Below, in pieces: positions 7,973 to 14,696 of a stretch of 21,834 nt of DNA. The stretch is from the NCBI GenBank assembly GCA_002422685.1, contig DITC01000063.1:1-21834 (forward strand), written 5' to 3'. The notes under the pieces are model-generated. The model had not been told where the DNA came from. It worked only from the letters and a program-made list of their open reading frames with translations, and searched no databases. This DNA is from Thauera sp. UBA6194. Lineage in GTDB: Bacteria; Pseudomonadota; Gammaproteobacteria; Burkholderiales; Rhodocyclaceae. Position 1 is the stretch's first letter, and each line of letters begins with the position of its first letter. The translations under genes and the position numbers were made by a program.

Positions 7973-9727
7973 ATGTCCGAACCGCGTCTGTCCTTCGTCC
8001 CACCCCTCGCCCCCTCGGCGGGCGCCCCGTCGTCCAGCGGCCGCCGCGCGCGCGGCCCCTTCCCCGCGGCGCTCTCCTCCGCCTGGGCCGCCGTGCGGCG
8101 CTGGCGCCCGGAGCTATCGACCGAGGCCCTGCTGCTCGGCATCGGCCTCTACTTCACGCTCGCCTGCAACATCCCGTTCTGGCGCGCCCTGCTCGCCAGC
8201 CGCGGCGGCGAAGGCGGCGCCGTTTTCTACGTGCTGGCGACCGGCGTCGCGCTCAGCGCGCTCAACGTGCTGCTGCTCGCGCCGCTGCTCAACCGATGGA
8301 CGACCAAGCCGCTGCTCGGCGCCCTGATCCTGGTCGCCGCGGTATCGAGCTACTACGCCGGCCACTATGGCGTGTACTTCGACCCGAGCATGCTGCGCAA
8401 CGTGCTGCGCACCGACGTTGCCGAGGCGCGCGAACTGCTCACCCCCGGCTTCTTCCTGCAGGTGGCCGCGCTGGCGCTGCCGCCGCTCTTCGTGCTGCAG
8501 CGCGCCCGCCTGCGCCGGCGCCCGCTCAAGCGCGCGCTGGCGATCCGCGCCGCCGCCGTCGTGCTCGCGCTGATCGTGGCCGCGGGCGCGCTCGGCAGCG
8601 TGTTCAAGGACTTCTCCGCGCAGATGCGCAACCACAAGGAGCTGCGCTACCTGATCACCCCGGCCGCGCCGCTGTGGTCGCTCGCGCGCGTGCTGAACCG
8701 CGACGCCCAGGCGGCCAATCTGCCACGCCAGCCGATTGGCGCCGATGCCCGCCTGGGGGCGAGCTGGGCCGCGGCGAAGAAGCCGGCGCTGTTCGTGATC
8801 GTGGTCGGCGAGACCGCGCGCGCAGCCAACTGGGGGCTGAACCACCCTGCCGCGCAGCCAGGCGCCCGCGACACCACGCCCGAACTCGCCCGCCGCGCGG
8901 TCATCAACTTCCCCGACGTCACGAGCTGCGGCACCAACACCGAGGTGTCGGTGCCGTGCATGTTCTCGCTGCAGGGGCGGCGCGGCTACGACGAGGACGC
9001 CATCCGCGGCAGCGAGTCCTTGCTCGACGTGCTTCGCCACGCCGGCCTGCGCGTGGTGTGGAACGACAACCAGTCGGGCTGCAAGGGCGTGTGCGCCGGC
9101 GTGGAGAGCATGCGCCCCGACCCCGCGACCCTGCCCGCACTGTGCGACGGCGAGCGCTGCCTCGACGAGGCCCTGCTCGAGAGCAGCCGCAGCCTGCTGC
9201 GCGACGCCGACGGCAACCTGGTGCTCGTGCTGCACCAGCTCGGCAACCACGGCCCGGCCTATTTCCGCCGTTATCCGGACGCGTTCCGCCGGTTCACGCC
9301 GACCTGCGACGACGAGGACCTGTCGAAGTGCAGCCGCGAGCAGATTGCCAACAGCTACGACAACGCCCTGCTGTACACCGACCACGTACTCGCGCGCAGC
9401 ATCGACATGCTGCAGGAACTGGCGCCGCGCTACGACACCGCGCTGCTCTACGTCTCGGACCACGGCGAATCGCTCGGCGAGAACGGCCTCTACCTGCACG
9501 GCCTGCCCTACTCGATCGCTCCCGCCGAGCAGACCCGGGTGCCGATGGTGATGTGGATCTCGAGCGGCTTCGCCGCGCGCACCCGGCTCGACCCCGCCTG
9601 CCTGCGCACGCAGGCCGACAGGCCGGCGGCGCACGACAACCTCTTCCACACCGTGCTCGGCCTCCTCGACGTACGCACCGCGGTGCGCGACGACACGCTC
9701 GACCTCACCGCCACCTGCCGGAGCTGA
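7973..9727 (+). CDS. eptA: EptA/PmrC-type lipid A phosphoethanolamine transferase
   Basis: The 584-aa inner-membrane protein has about five hydrophobic segments (residues 51-70, 83-106, 115-130, 157-175 and 191-210) followed by a periplasmic sulfatase-fold domain. Active-site elements are VVGETARAANWGLN (zinc ligand Glu280), TSCGTNTEVSVPCMF (nucleophile Thr321), LGNHGPAYFRRYP and SDHGES (Asp496, His497). Conserved Cys319, 329, 370, 374, 391, 396, 445 and 453 match the family's disulfide pattern. The enzyme moves phosphoethanolamine from phosphatidylethanolamine to lipid A, lowering negative charge and often giving polymyxin resistance. An unusual Pro/Ser/Arg-rich leader of about 45 residues precedes TM1; a later start is possible, as the ribosome site is weak. 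It follows a PmrAB-like system and is four bases from the PAP2 gene. Confidence 0.93.
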   Translation: MSEPRLSFVPPLAPSAGAPSSSGRRARGPFPAALSSAWAAVRRWRPELSTEALLLGIGLYFTLACNIPFWRALLASRGGEGGAVFYVLATGVALSALNVLLLAPLLNRWTTKPLLGALILVAAVSSYYAGHYGVYFDPSMLRNVLRTDVAEARELLTPGFFLQVAALALPPLFVLQRARLRRRPLKRALAIRAAAVVLALIVAAGALGSVFKDFSAQMRNHKELRYLITPAAPLWSLARVLNRDAQAANLPRQPIGADARLGASWAAAKKPALFVIVVGETARAANWGLNHPAAQPGARDTTPELARRAVINFPDVTSCGTNTEVSVPCMFSLQGRRGYDEDAIRGSESLLDVLRHAGLRVVWNDNQSGCKGVCAGVESMRPDPATLPALCDGERCLDEALLESSRSLLRDADGNLVLVLHQLGNHGPAYFRRYPDAFRRFTPTCDDEDLSKCSREQIANSYDNALLYTDHVLARSIDMLQELAPRYDTALLYVSDHGESLGENGLYLHGLPYSIAPAEQTRVPMVMWISSGFAARTRLDPACLRTQADRPAAHDNLFHTVLGLLDVRTAVRDDTLDLTATCRS

Positions 9728-9731
9728 GACC

Positions 9732-10487
9732 ATGCCCACGACCGAAATCGCCAGCCCACTGCCCGCACCCGCCGCGCCCACGCTCGATGCCTCGCGCCGC
9801 TGGCTGCTGGCACAGTCCGCGCTGCTCGCGCTGAGCGCGTTGCTGCTTTACTGGATCTTCGAGGGCACCGACCTCGACCGCAGGCTGGCGCACACCCTCT
9901 TCGATGCGGAACTCGGCCTCTTCCCATTGCGGCACAACTGGTTCCTCAAGGCGGTGATGCACAAGACGGCCAAGCAGGTCACCTACGTGCTGGTGGCGGC
10001 CAGCCTGTGGCTGTGCTGGCAGGGCTGGAAGGGCCGGCTGAGCTGGCTGCCGCCGCGCAATGCGCTGCTCGCCGCGCTCGGCATGGTGGCGATCCCGCTC
10101 GCGACCTCGACCGCCAAGCTGCTGACCGCGCGCTACTGCCCGTGGGACATCATCGACTTCGGCGGCTATGCGCCCTATCTCGGCCTGTTCCAAGCGGCGC
10201 CGCAAGGCATCAAGGCCGGGCAGTGCTTCCCGGCGGGGCATGCATCGACCGGCTTCCTGTGGATCGTGTGGGCGGTGGCGCTGCGTCCGGCCGGGCTGCG
10301 CGCGGCGCGCGGCGCCCTCGCGGTGGGCCTGCTCGCCGGCGCCGTACTCGGCACGGCGCGCATGCTGCAGGGTGCGCATTTCCTCTCGCACACGCTGTGG
10401 ACGCTGTGGCTGGCGTGGGCGGCGAGCGTGAGCCTCGCGCTCGCCGTGCGCGCCGACCTCGGCCTGGGAGATCGGCGCGGGGCTTGA
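9732..10487 (+). CDS. PAP2-family membrane phosphatase
   Basis: The 251-aa protein has several hydrophobic segments and a recognisable but altered PAP2 signature: KLLTARYCPWD (Lys129, Arg134), CFPAGHAS (166-172, PAGH instead of PSGH), and ARMLQGAHFLSH (Arg210, His216). The last position of the third motif, normally Asp, is His220. PAP2 enzymes remove phosphate from lipid phosphates or pyrophosphates; next to a phosphoethanolamine transferase, the substrate might be lipid A, undecaprenyl pyrophosphate or phosphatidic acid. A GGAG eight bases before the ATG and the four-base gap show co-transcription with the eptA-like gene. A long Ala/Pro-rich N-terminus precedes the first membrane segment. 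Confidence 0.85.
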   Translation: MPTTEIASPLPAPAAPTLDASRRWLLAQSALLALSALLLYWIFEGTDLDRRLAHTLFDAELGLFPLRHNWFLKAVMHKTAKQVTYVLVAASLWLCWQGWKGRLSWLPPRNALLAALGMVAIPLATSTAKLLTARYCPWDIIDFGGYAPYLGLFQAAPQGIKAGQCFPAGHASTGFLWIVWAVALRPAGLRAARGALAVGLLAGAVLGTARMLQGAHFLSHTLWTLWLAWAASVSLALAVRADLGLGDRRGA

Positions 10488-10521
10488 CCGCATTCGAGCG
10501 CGGACCGCCCACACTGCGTGC

Positions 10522-11079
10522 TCAGCGCGGATGCGGCGGCTCGGCCAACCGCCGCTTGACTCCGGTAATCATCGCCCCGACCAGATTGACCCGCTCCAGA
10601 CGGCCCATGATGATCGCCACCAGGCCATGAAGCCCGGCAAGCGCGATCAGCAGCGCGGCGAGCAGCTCATGGATCTCCTGCACCTGCTCGTCGCCCCAGA
10701 AGGCGTCGGTGGTCTGCAGGAAGCCGGTCACCCCGAGCGCAAGCACCAGCGCCATCAGCGTGAGCATCATCAGCGCCCCGAGCGGGCTGTGACCGGGCTG
10801 AAACGGATGCTGGCCGCCCCGCAGCGCGGCGAGGTGGGCGCGCAGCCTTGCCGGCGTCGGAAGGAAGCTGTCGAAGCGCGCGTATTCGCTGCCGACGAAG
10901 CCCCAGACGAAGCGGGCGGCGACGAGGCCGGCGGCGAGGTAGCCGATGAACTGATGGAGCGTCTCGCCGTCATCGACGACGAAGAAGTTCAGCACCACGC
11001 AGCTCACCAGACTCCAGTGGAAGACGCGCACGAACGGGTCCCAGACCCGTACGGAAAGATCGGAATCGGACGCTCGCAT
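10522..11079 (-). CDS. Cytochrome b561-type di-heme membrane protein
   Basis: The 185-aa protein has four hydrophobic segments with histidines placed as in cytochrome b561/Ni-Fe hydrogenase b-type subunits: His21 (VRVFHWSLV), His42 (ETLHQFIGY), His137 (IHELLAA) and His151 (AGLHGLVA). It probably carries two b hemes and transfers electrons across the inner membrane, donor and acceptor unknown. AAGGAG lies eight bases upstream of the start at 11079. It is encoded just after a PepSY-domain protein on the same strand, a pairing often seen in betaproteobacteria, usually with a two-component system nearby. It converges on the PAP2 gene with a 34-bp gap. Confidence 0.9.
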   Translation of the reverse strand: MRASDSDLSVRVWDPFVRVFHWSLVSCVVLNFFVVDDGETLHQFIGYLAAGLVAARFVWGFVGSEYARFDSFLPTPARLRAHLAALRGGQHPFQPGHSPLGALMMLTLMALVLALGVTGFLQTTDAFWGDEQVQEIHELLAALLIALAGLHGLVAIIMGRLERVNLVGAMITGVKRRLAEPPHPR

Positions 11080-11144
11080 GACGCTGGCTCCTTGGTACGT
11101 GGAAGGCGGCCGCGCCCGAGCGCGCGCCGCCGTCAGGTGGCAGC

Positions 11145-11402
11145 TCACTTGCGCTCGAGTTCGGCGCCGGTCTCGGGGTTGAAGTAGATCTCCACCTTCT
11201 TGCCGTCCTTGTCGAAACCGTAGATCTCGTAGCAGTCGTTCTTGGTGACCTTGAAGGTCTTGATCTTGTAGCCCTGGGCTTCGACCTTGGCCTTGAAGTC
11301 GGCCTCCTTCATCCACTTGTCCTTGGGGGCGGTGCAGGTGGGCCCGGCGAGGGCCGAAGTGGAAACGAGCGCGGCGGCGGCGAGGGCGAGAATGCGGTTC
11401 AT
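11145..11402 (-). CDS. Secreted PepSY-domain protein
   Basis: The 85-aa protein has a signal peptide (hydrophobic core ILALAAAALVSTSALA, cleavage about residue 19) and a single PepSY-like module. The module contains a helix (KWMKEADFKAKVEAQGY), then strands KIKTFKVTKNDCYEIYGF and KKVEIYFNPETGAELERK. Two cysteines, in PTCTAP and NDCYEIYG, probably form a disulfide. PepSY modules are small periplasmic regulatory or substrate-binding domains. The start at 11402 has AGGA about nine bases upstream. It leads the two-gene unit with the cytochrome b561, which follows after a 65-bp gap. Confidence 0.88.
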   Translation of the reverse strand: MNRILALAAAALVSTSALAGPTCTAPKDKWMKEADFKAKVEAQGYKIKTFKVTKNDCYEIYGFDKDGKKVEIYFNPETGAELERK

Positions 11403-11471
11403 GATTGCTGTCCTGTGTGTTGATTGAATGCGCTCCAGCCGGAACGCGAGTTCAATTTGATCGGGGCAACA

Positions 11472-11486
11472 TGAAGGGAAGCTGAA
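11472..11486 (-). promoter_or_regulatory. Possible tandem TTCA regulator site upstream of the PepSY gene
   Basis: On the minus strand TTCA occurs twice exactly 11 bp apart, in GTTCAGCTTCC and CTTCATGTTGC, about 70 bp before the PepSY start. The spacing resembles OmpR-family half-sites. Only four bases match strongly, so this is a weak candidate. The rest of the 310-bp gap (11403-11712) holds the tRNA promoter; I see no gene in it. Confidence 0.3.
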
Positions 11487-11639
11487 CACGCGGGACGCAG
11501 TTGGCCGGACGGTTGCCAAGGATCCAGGCCACCTGCGCAGCCTTCGGCCTGGAAGCGTCATGATCCGAACCCAGAAGGACCATGGCCCGCCGACTGGGGC
11601 GGTCGATCTAGATACCTGGCCTTCCCTCGACACTTGACG

Positions 11640-11669
11640 TTGAAGCCGCCCCGCTTCTGCGGCTACAAT
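11640..11669 (+). promoter_or_regulatory. Promoter of tRNA-Gly
   Basis: TTGAAG at 11640-11645 and TACAAT at 11664-11669 are separated by 18 bp, a good match to a housekeeping promoter. It lies about 43 bases before the tRNA, leaving a short 5' leader. An overlapping TTGACG at 11634-11639 is too far from the -10. Confidence 0.65.
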
Positions 11670-11712
11670 TGCGCACTTTTCCGGGCCGCACACTGCACCG
11701 CGGCCGGACCAT

Positions 11713-11787
11713 GCGGGTGTCGTATAACGGCTATTACCTCAGCTTCCCAAGCTGATGACGAGGGTTCGACTCCCTTCACCCGCTCCA
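11713..11787 (+). tRNA. tRNA-Gly(CCC), element integration site
   Basis: A complete cloverleaf is visible. The acceptor stem pairs GCGGGTG (11713-11719) with CACCCGC (11777-11783). The anticodon stem TCAGC/GCTGA encloses the loop TTCCCAA with anticodon CCC. The T arm is GAGGG-TTCGACT-CCCTT, then discriminator T and encoded CCA (11785-11787). The 3' half of the gene is duplicated at the right end of the window, so this gene is the attachment site of the element that follows. The gene stays intact because the element supplies or preserves the 3' half. Confidence 0.95.
11744..11776 (+). repeat. Left att repeat (tRNA-Gly 3' half)
   Basis: These 33 bases, from the anticodon loop to the end of the T arm, match 21802-21834 at 30 positions. 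The differences are GCTGATGAC versus GCTTAAGAC in the anticodon stem and variable region, and one C/T change in the T loop. The left copy is the functional one, since GCTGA pairs perfectly with TCAGC. Confidence 0.85.
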
Positions 11788-11804
11788 TTTGAATTCAAGC
11801 ACTT

Positions 11805-11831
11805 AGAGCAATCCTTCGGGGTTGCTCTTTT
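11805..11831 (+). terminator. Rho-independent terminator after tRNA-Gly
   Basis: AGAGCAA (11805-11811) pairs with TTGCTCT (11822-11828), with an inner CC/GG around a TTCG loop, followed by TTTT. It lies 18 bases after the encoded CCA and should end the tRNA transcript before the element. Confidence 0.8.
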
Positions 11832-11846
11832 GCTTTCTGAGTACCA

Positions 11847-11868
11847 GGGAACGACTGGGGAACGAATG
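11847..11868 (+). repeat. Left integrase arm-type repeat (two 11-bp units)
   Basis: A 22-bp sequence made of two near-identical 11-bp units (core GGGAACGA) is found here and again, identical and in the same orientation, at 21652-21673. Placement about 70 bp inside the left att repeat and about 130 bp inside the right one fits arm-type binding sites of a tyrosine recombinase. Confidence 0.65.
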
Positions 11869-12387
11869 GAAAAAATCGACACCTTTCCGCCCTGTCGAAC
11901 ACCATCCCCCAAAGCAGGAATCCCTGCTCTGGCTAGACCACGGCCCCACACTCCGCGCGGCCAGCTATGCGCACGTTTCACCGCCAACGACAGAAGAAAG
12001 GCACTACCATCGAGCTAGCGGACCGCTCCCACCGAAACGCCAGCCAGACTCCGGGCGAATCGGTGCGTAACCTGCAACCTCCGGTGAGTCTCGGGCAAGG
12101 AGTGCGGCGCATCGGTCCGCGACATGTGTTCGCGTAGCTCACTGGCTTTGTGCCTGCATCCCTTGTCTGGCCTTGCGTGCAAACGGCGCAGCTTGGCGGC
12201 TTGCCCACCGGGCGCGGCAGGCGAAGGAAAACCGCCTCGTGGGCGGCTTTGCCACTCAGACGCGCTAGAACGGCCCACAGCTGGCGCGAGCCCTTTGGGC
12301 AATACCTACGCCATGTCGGTTTTGTAGCGCACCCCTGCGCCTTATGGCTGCCTACGATTCCCTTCGTCATCAAACGTGGGGACCGCC
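11869..12387. other. Element left-end non-coding region
   Basis: I find no convincing gene in these roughly 520 bp. Short open frames on both strands lack ribosome sites and protein-like composition. Features present are an inverted repeat around AGCAGG-AAT-CCCTGCT (about 11922-11937), a 17-bp palindrome CGCGA-N7-TCGCG at 12118-12134, and a GC-rich hairpin at 12232-12246. The segment could hold integration accessory sites, a transfer or replication site, or an untranslated RNA. Confidence 0.5.
12232..12246. terminator. GC-rich hairpin, possible bidirectional terminator
   Basis: CCGCC (12232-12236) and GGCGG (12242-12246) form a stem with a five-base loop. On the minus strand it is followed by TTTTCC, and on the plus strand by CTTTG. 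It could stop transcripts leaving the minus-strand operon or coming from the left. The stem is short. Confidence 0.4.
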
Positions 12388-12768
12388 ATGCAGAGCACAT
12401 CAATCCCGAAAGTCCGGCAGCGGCACGCCGACGTTGCGGCCCTGTTGGTGTTGTCGGTGACGGGCTCGGAGTGGGTTAGCGCGGTTGCTGCTGCGGACAG
12501 GGTTGGTTCCGGGTATCGGCCCTTAGCCTTCGCCTTTCGTCGGCTGGTGGAGCGCGGCCTCGCTGTCGAACGGGTTGTGACTTACAAAGGGTCGGCACGC
12601 AGCAAGGAGGAACGGCGGGAATACAGGCTGGCCGATGCGAAGCCGATTGCCAATCCGTTCGTTCCGGTCGCGCTCCCCAAGCCGGTCACGGGTCGCATCA
12701 TCCGCAGCAAGTGGTCGATGTGCGACAGGTGGGGACGCCAAGGGCGGCGCCAGCAATGCCACCCTTGA
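12388..12768 (+). CDS. Small unknown protein, possibly winged-helix DNA-binding
   Basis: This is the only plus-strand gene in the element, 126 aa from the ATG at 12388; an in-frame GTG at 12376 is less likely, and GGGG precedes the ATG. Residues about 14-80 look like a winged helix: ADVAALLVLSVTGSEW, then AFAFRRLVERGLAVERVVTY as a possible recognition-helix-plus-wing, then a basic KGSARSKEERREYRLAD segment. The C-terminus is basic and ends CDRWGRQGRRQQCHP. It converges on the operon end with a nine-base gap. I cannot place it in a named family; a regulator is a guess. Confidence 0.6.
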   Translation: MQSTSIPKVRQRHADVAALLVLSVTGSEWVSAVAAADRVGSGYRPLAFAFRRLVERGLAVERVVTYKGSARSKEERREYRLADAKPIANPFVPVALPKPVTGRIIRSKWSMCDRWGRQGRRQQCHP

Positions 12769-12777
12769 CGGTGCGGG

Positions 12778-13488
12778 TCAAGATACCGGGGAAATCTGGT
12801 TTTGCGCCAGGGCGGCAGCTTTACGCGCCTTGAATTGTTGAGCGCGCGGACCGACGTGCTTCATGCACTCTTGCTCCATTGCCTCGGCAGCCTCACGGCG
12901 GCGGGCTGCACCTTCCTCTGCGATTCGAAGTCGCTCAAGCGAGCGGGCCTCGGTGCCATCGACACGCTCGCGCTTGAGGCGAAGGATGGTTTCATCGGTG
13001 CGGACCTCGAACATATCGCGCACGCGGGCGAGTTCGGTAAGGTTGGCGTCGGATGTATCGAGTTCGATGCCAGCAAGGAAGCTAGCCCACCCGGATTCGA
13101 GGGAGGCCAGTTCATCCGCCAAGGTGCGCAGCTCGGCGCGCACTTTCAGCACCTCGGGCATGGCGGTGTCACCCTTTGCGACCGCAGCGGCTTCAGCCAC
13201 ACGCAGCGCAGGCTCGCGGCGGGCAATCTCGGCCCTCAGTTCCTCGATGCGGGCGGGCGTCGGGTTCTTGTCGATTTTGGCGCGTGCGGCCTTGGCTGCC
13301 TTCAGTTCAGCGGTGGCGGTCGCCAGCTTGCTACGCAGGTCGACAACCTCGGGGTGGTCATCGAAGGCGCTGTCGGGGATAGCGTCCATCGCGGCCTCAA
13401 GTGTGGCCTGTTCGGCGGCTTTCATCGCCTGTTCGGCTTCGCGTTCGGCTGCGAGTTGGGCGGGGTTGATGTAATGTCCAAGTTGCAT
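12778..13488 (-). CDS. Coiled-coil protein of unknown function, last gene of the operon
   Basis: The 236-aa protein is rich in Ala, Glu, Arg and Leu and almost entirely helical. Heptad-like stretches at about 15-35, 50-75, 78-100 and 110-130 predict coiled coils. It starts MQLGHYINPAQLAAERE and ends with a basic tail QQFKARKAAALAQNQ. There is no signal peptide and no catalytic motif. AGGAC lies about ten bases before the start at 13488. It follows the 53-aa gene by 12 bases. A structural, scaffold-like or DNA-organising role would fit, but nothing in the sequence shows which. Confidence 0.7.
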   Translation of the reverse strand: MQLGHYINPAQLAAEREAEQAMKAAEQATLEAAMDAIPDSAFDDHPEVVDLRSKLATATAELKAAKAARAKIDKNPTPARIEELRAEIARREPALRVAEAAAVAKGDTAMPEVLKVRAELRTLADELASLESGWASFLAGIELDTSDANLTELARVRDMFEVRTDETILRLKRERVDGTEARSLERLRIAEEGAARRREAAEAMEQECMKHVGPRAQQFKARKAAALAQNQISPVS

Positions 13489-13500
13489 GATGTGGTTGTC

Positions 13501-13662
13501 CTATCGGTTGGTGTCGGGGGTGGGGGGCATGGAGTCAAGCAGCGTCTTGGCAATGTCCAGCCTTACGTCATTGGGCAGGGTGGCGATGATTGGGCTTGCG
13601 TCCTCTGCGCCAAAAGCGATTAGTCGAAGAATCAGGTCGTCGGGCTTTATTTCGTCGTCCAT
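13501..13662 (-). CDS. 53-aa acidic protein of unknown function
   Basis: A short reading frame runs ATG at 13662 to TAG at 13501 and encodes a 53-aa acidic protein beginning MDDEIKPDDLILRLIAFG and ending MPPTPDTNR. GGAG lies nine bases upstream of the start. It sits in line in the operon, 27 bases after the 70-aa gene and 12 bases before the coiled-coil gene, and would otherwise leave an unexplained gap. It resembles no family I know; the middle (LPNDVRLDIAKTLLDSM) is probably helical. Confidence 0.6.
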   Translation of the reverse strand: MDDEIKPDDLILRLIAFGAEDASPIIATLPNDVRLDIAKTLLDSMPPTPDTNR

Positions 13663-13689
13663 TGTTTCTATCTCCGCAACAATCGGCTG

Positions 13690-13902
13690 TCAGTACGGGT
13701 CCGGCTCTCGCTCGGGCGGCGAAACGAAGTGGATGTTCGTCACGCGATGCCCTTCAAGCGGTCCGTCATACGGCCGGCCCTCGCGCTGCATCCCGGTCAG
13801 GTTGCCGTCCATGTAGAAGCAAACGACGCTCGGCAAGTCCCAATGGCTGCCCTGCTCTCGGCCCCCTTCAAGCTTTTGGACGCGGCTCTCAAGTCGGCTC
13901 AT
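13690..13902 (-). CDS. Micro-protein of a tandem family, 70 aa
   Basis: The protein begins MSRLESRVQKLEGG, a short amphipathic helix with the pattern M-x-R-L-x2-R-hydrophobic-x2-L-E shared with the next two genes upstream. The remainder (DLPSVVCFYMDG, then GHRVTNIHFVSPPEREPDPY) is strand-like and ends in an acidic, Pro-rich tail. AGGTG precedes the start. It overlaps the 57-aa gene by 14 bases. Function unknown. Confidence 0.65.
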   Translation of the reverse strand: MSRLESRVQKLEGGREQGSHWDLPSVVCFYMDGNLTGMQREGRPYDGPLEGHRVTNIHFVSPPEREPDPY

Positions 13903-14062
13903 GCTGCACCTCGGTTTCGTCGGCCCACTTGATGACGGTCACCGGCTGGTCGTCAGGCGCCTCGGCAGACAAGGTGCCGTCCTCGGCCTGCCACAGATAG
14001 ACGCGCTCTTGCTCGGGCTGCTGCGCTTCCAGGCGCTCGATACGGTCGGTCAGGCGGCGCAT
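13889..14062 (-). CDS. Micro-protein of a tandem family, 57 aa
   Basis: The reading frame from ATG 14062 to TGA 13889 encodes 57 residues beginning MRRLTDRIERLEAQQ, then a strand-like YLWQAEDGTLSAEAPDD and VTVIKWADETEVQHEPT. GGAG lies eight bases before the start. It overlaps the 71-aa gene upstream by 13 bases and the 70-aa gene downstream by 14. The N-terminal helix matches those two neighbours, so the three look like diverged duplicates. Function unknown. Confidence 0.65.
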   Translation of the reverse strand: MRRLTDRIERLEAQQPEQERVYLWQAEDGTLSAEAPDDQPVTVIKWADETEVQHEPT

Positions 14063-14265
14063 GTCCGTGTCTCCAGTTGGCGTAGCCCATCGACAAACGC
14101 GGTGCGAACGTCGGCCTCGGTGATGCCATCAGGTAGCGGCGGTGGCGGCAGGTGCTCATCCGTCGCACGCAGCACAGCCAGCACATGAGCGGCTGCACGC
14201 TCCGCCACATCGGCAGGACGGGCGATGCCCTCCAGCGCTTGAATCCGGGCGTTCAGGCGGCTCAT
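14050..14265 (-). CDS. Micro-protein of a tandem family, 71 aa
   Basis: Begins MSRLNARIQALEGIA, the third copy of the shared N-terminal helix pattern. The rest is helical (DVAERAAAHVLAVLRATDE), then a Pro-rich LPPPPLPDGITEADV and a final helix (RTAFVDGLRQLETRTCAA), unlike the strand-like tails of the other two. Its start codon overlaps the stop of the DUF5681 gene (ATGA), indicating translational coupling. Function unknown. Confidence 0.65.
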   Translation of the reverse strand: MSRLNARIQALEGIARPADVAERAAAHVLAVLRATDEHLPPPPLPDGITEADVRTAFVDGLRQLETRTCAA

Positions 14266-14696
14266 CGCTTGGCCTCCAGGGCGGTGATGCGTTGCTCGAG
14301 CTCCGCAGTCTCCAGCGCCTTCCTCCGGGCTTCCAGAATGCCCGAGAGCGTGCTGCCTTCGCTCGGCGTCACTGCGCCATCGGCCACCGCCTCGAGAATG
14401 CGCTGCTGCGCTTCGGACACGCCCGCGACGTTGTGAGTGCTCGGCAGGTCGGGCAAGTTGATAGGCCGGTCCTTCGGTGCAGGACTCACGCGCTCCAGCA
14501 CCAAGCGACAGGCTTGCAAGTCGCCTTGCAGGGCTTCATCAATGACGCGCTGCGCCACAGCCTCCGCGTGCTGGCCCATCAGCGCGACGATTGGGCGCTC
14601 GATTTTGTTGCGCGTACCCTTGGGCTTGCCTGCGGGATTCCCGCTCACCCCTTTCGGAAAAGCATGGGGCGGGGGCGGTCGTTTTCTCTCACTCAC
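14262..14696 (-). CDS. DUF5681 domain protein
   Basis: The 144-aa protein carries the DUF5681 signature GVSGNPAGKPKGTRNK (about residues 16-31) after a basic, Pro-rich start (MSERKRPPPP). The C-terminal third is a likely coiled coil (ARRKALETAELEQRITALEAKR). DUF5681 proteins are common in phages and integrated elements, often near DNA-packaging or replication genes, and have no settled function. It uses a GTG start at 14696 with GAGG upstream; no ATG is available. It overlaps the VRR-NUC gene by eight bases and the 71-aa gene by ATGA. Confidence 0.82.
   Translation of the reverse strand: MSERKRPPPPHAFPKGVSGNPAGKPKGTRNKIERPIVALMGQHAEAVAQRVIDEALQGDLQACRLVLERVSPAPKDRPINLPDLPSTHNVAGVSEAQQRILEAVADGAVTPSEGSTLSGILEARRKALETAELEQRITALEAKR

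Noticed and set aside
8114..9781. Long minus-strand frame antisense to the eptA-like gene
   Set aside because: Shadow of a clear phosphoethanolamine transferase; no domain and a low-complexity Val/Ala/Gln/Arg pattern.
11978..12403. Minus-strand frame of 141 codons at the left end of the element
   Set aside because: No ribosome site, unusual composition, and it crosses hairpins and the start of the plus-strand gene at 12388.
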